Below, in pieces: positions 22,816 to 22,842 of a stretch of DNA of 22,842 nt (within the stretch, counting starts at the first letter, position 1; each line of letters starts with the position of its first letter). The position numbers and the translations under genes were made by a program. The stretch comes from Deltaproteobacteria bacterium (GTDB lineage Bacteria > Desulfobacterota > DSM-4660 > Desulfatiglandales > Desulfatiglandaceae). The stretch is taken from positions 1 to 22,842 of the forward strand of contig JAFDKD010000005.1 in the NCBI GenBank assembly GCA_019307165.1, in the 5' to 3' direction. Under the pieces are notes generated by a model. It saw only the letters and a program-made list of their open reading frames with translations, was not told the origin of the DNA and did not search any database.

Positions 22816-22842
22816 TAATCCGGCCTCGTCAGGGCCATGATG
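22815..22842 (-). CDS. Possible antitoxin, C-terminal fragment
   Basis: Reading in from the window edge on the minus strand, an open frame of eight codons ends IMALTRPD and stops at TAA, one base overlapping the PIN gene's ATG. The overlap and position are what a VapB antitoxin would show, but the fragment is too short to recognise. Confidence 0.35.

Overview
The window reads as one end of a bacterial chromosome's replication-origin neighbourhood, most likely from an anaerobic Desulfobacterota (deltaproteobacterial, sulfate-reducer-like) organism. This placement is an inference. It rests on a Wood-Ljungdahl acetyl-CoA synthase/CODH subunit (CdhD) and its nickel ATPase CooC, a CooT nickel protein next to DUF3842, moderately high GC, and intergenic palindromes and repeats of a kind common in environmental genomes of that group. 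No rRNA, tRNA or CRISPR array was seen.

Layout. 1-3105 (minus strand): cooC, a 594-base gap rich in hairpins, cdhD with a long charged tail, then a 42-codon gene whose C-terminus copies the C-terminus of that CdhD. 3325-11085 (plus strand): dnaA (copy 1), dnaN, gyrB, gyrA, the classical replication block, followed by gpsA, birA and a 58-residue protein of unknown function. 13352-14960 (minus strand): a second, very different dnaA overlapping a two-helix membrane protein gene. 14961-15596: a noncoding AT-rich region with paired DnaA-box-like sites and a pyrimidine tandem repeat, the best oriC candidate here. 15597-16526: ddl. 16527-17157: repeat-derived noncoding DNA. 17158-18168 (minus): hypE. 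A parS-like palindrome lies between hypE and parA-parB (18559-20173). plsY is convergent with parB. 20955-22229: a compact DUF3842, cooT, metallo-beta-lactamase-fold operon. The window ends in a PIN-domain toxin gene on the minus strand with the last codons of a probable antitoxin.

How the genes fit together. Replication and segregation: two DnaA paralogs, sliding clamp, gyrase, and ParA/ParB with a parS site. Nickel and one-carbon metabolism: CdhD is the methyl-corrinoid partner of acetyl-CoA synthase, CooC and CooT mature the CODH nickel site, and HypE matures [NiFe] hydrogenase. Envelope: GpsA makes glycerol-3-phosphate and PlsY acylates it, Ddl makes the peptidoglycan dipeptide, and BirA biotinylates carboxylase.

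The two observations most worth attention are (1) the short C-terminal module shared by CdhD and the tiny gene right after it, diverged largely at synonymous positions, and (2) the two DnaA proteins, which have decayed in opposite halves: copy 1 keeps the DNA-binding signature but has a damaged P-loop, while copy 2 keeps more of the ATPase motifs but has a changed DNA-binding signature.
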